Shown here: one piece after another, positions 63,758 through 64,000 of the stretch | Layout: the number at the start of each line of letters is the position of its first letter | How positions within the stretch are numbered: position 1 is the stretch's first letter | DNA from: Cyanobium sp. Morenito 9A2 | Lineage (GTDB): Bacteria > Cyanobacteriota > Cyanobacteriia > PCC-6307 > Cyanobiaceae | DNA: 64,000 bases | NCBI RefSeq assembly: GCF_024345575.1 | Contig: NZ_JAGQBJ010000004.1 | Location: forward strand, 1-64,000 | Direction: 5' to 3' | Position numbers and translations under genes: made by a program | The notes under the pieces: model-generated | Told to the model about the DNA's origin: nothing | Seen by the model: only the letters and a program-made list of their open reading frames with translations | The model's database searches: none

Positions 63758-64000
63758 CGTCGGGGTCGAGGCTGACGGCCCATGGCGTGCTTTCGCCACA
63801 GGTCACGGAGTGACGCCTGCCCCTGCACGGAGGCAAAGCCCCAGTAGGGGTCAAGCAGCGTTCGTACCGCCGTGGTGCTCTCCCCCGATCGCAGCCGTTC
63901 CCGCAGCTCGGCGCTGAGCCGTTGCCGCTCCTGCCATTCGCGCACCTCCTCCTCCCCTTTGGCGTCGGTGAGTGTGGTGACATCTTGCTCGACCTCCACA
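63754..64000 (-). CDS. C-terminal fragment of an unknown protein
   Basis: About 80 residues are visible, and the frame is open to the right edge, so the gene is probably cut. The segment is charged and helical (REWQERQRLSAELRERLRSG), then DPYWGFASVQGQASLRDLWRKHAM and a basic tail. Its stop overlaps the start of the membrane protein by 4 bases, so they are in one operon, which suggests a glycan-related role. No family is recognised. Confidence 0.5.
   Translation of the reverse strand, partial: VEVEQDVTTLTDAKGEEEVREWQERQRLSAELRERLRSGESTTAVRTLLDPYWGFASVQGQASLRDLWRKHAMGRQPRPRR

Overview
The window is a contiguous, very GC-rich, gene-dense piece of a picocyanobacterial chromosome (Synechococcus/Cyanobium type). 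Evidence for this: psaC (photosystem I iron-sulfur subunit), ndhS (ferredoxin-binding subunit of NDH-1), heme oxygenase for bilin synthesis, a cyanobacterial RNase P RNA, the acpP-fabF-tktA block beside psaC and glmS, and the glycolate-oxidation subunits GlcE and GlcF. The exact genus is inferred, not shown. Genes lie on both strands with short gaps, and many neighbours overlap by 4 bases (ATGA) or 1 base (TGATG), which suggests translational coupling.

Layout. 0-14 kb: end of a sigma factor, a TerB/COQ4-like protein with a small secreted partner, mutY, a PfkB sugar kinase, tsaE, ahcY, a DedA protein, ssb, the mreBCD cell-shape cluster with a solute-binding lipoprotein, an orphan OmpR-type response regulator and lysS. 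14-25 kb: a YdcF protein, an ergothioneine-type cluster (two small partner proteins, egtD, egtB), divergent cysK, a membrane-anchored kinase-like protein with a damaged ATP site, smpB, then ruvB-TPR-M20 peptidase-small membrane protein-HEAT protein. 25-35 kb: a TPP riboswitch and thiC, then about 2.4 kb of AT-richer accessory DNA (broken toxin-antitoxin remnant, DUF4160/DUF2442 pair, broken NYN-domain gene), then tktA-fabF-acpP, psaC and glmS. 35-46 kb: a GDP-mannose enzyme, rimM, ndhS, rnc and rnpB in tandem, tRNA-Arg(CCT), three small unknown genes, and the operon xfp-glgP-ackA. 46-58 kb: a methyltransferase, hydrolase, mutarotase-like protein, glcE, a DUF1537 sugar-acid kinase, a cation/proton antiporter, several small unknown genes, glcF and icd. 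58-64 kb: a small unknown gene, an 837-base stretch with no recognisable gene, ho1, then a glycan-synthesis cluster running off the right edge.

How the genes work together. Carbon metabolism is the strongest theme: phosphoketolase, glycogen phosphorylase and acetate kinase form one overlapping operon that could take glycogen to acetyl phosphate, acetate and ATP; transketolase, isocitrate dehydrogenase, GlcE/GlcF and ThiC sit nearby. A second theme is sulfur/redox chemistry (egtB, egtD, cysK, ahcY). The only clearly foreign-looking DNA is the 27-29.3 kb segment between thiC and tktA. No complete insertion sequence, prophage, integrase or CRISPR array was seen.
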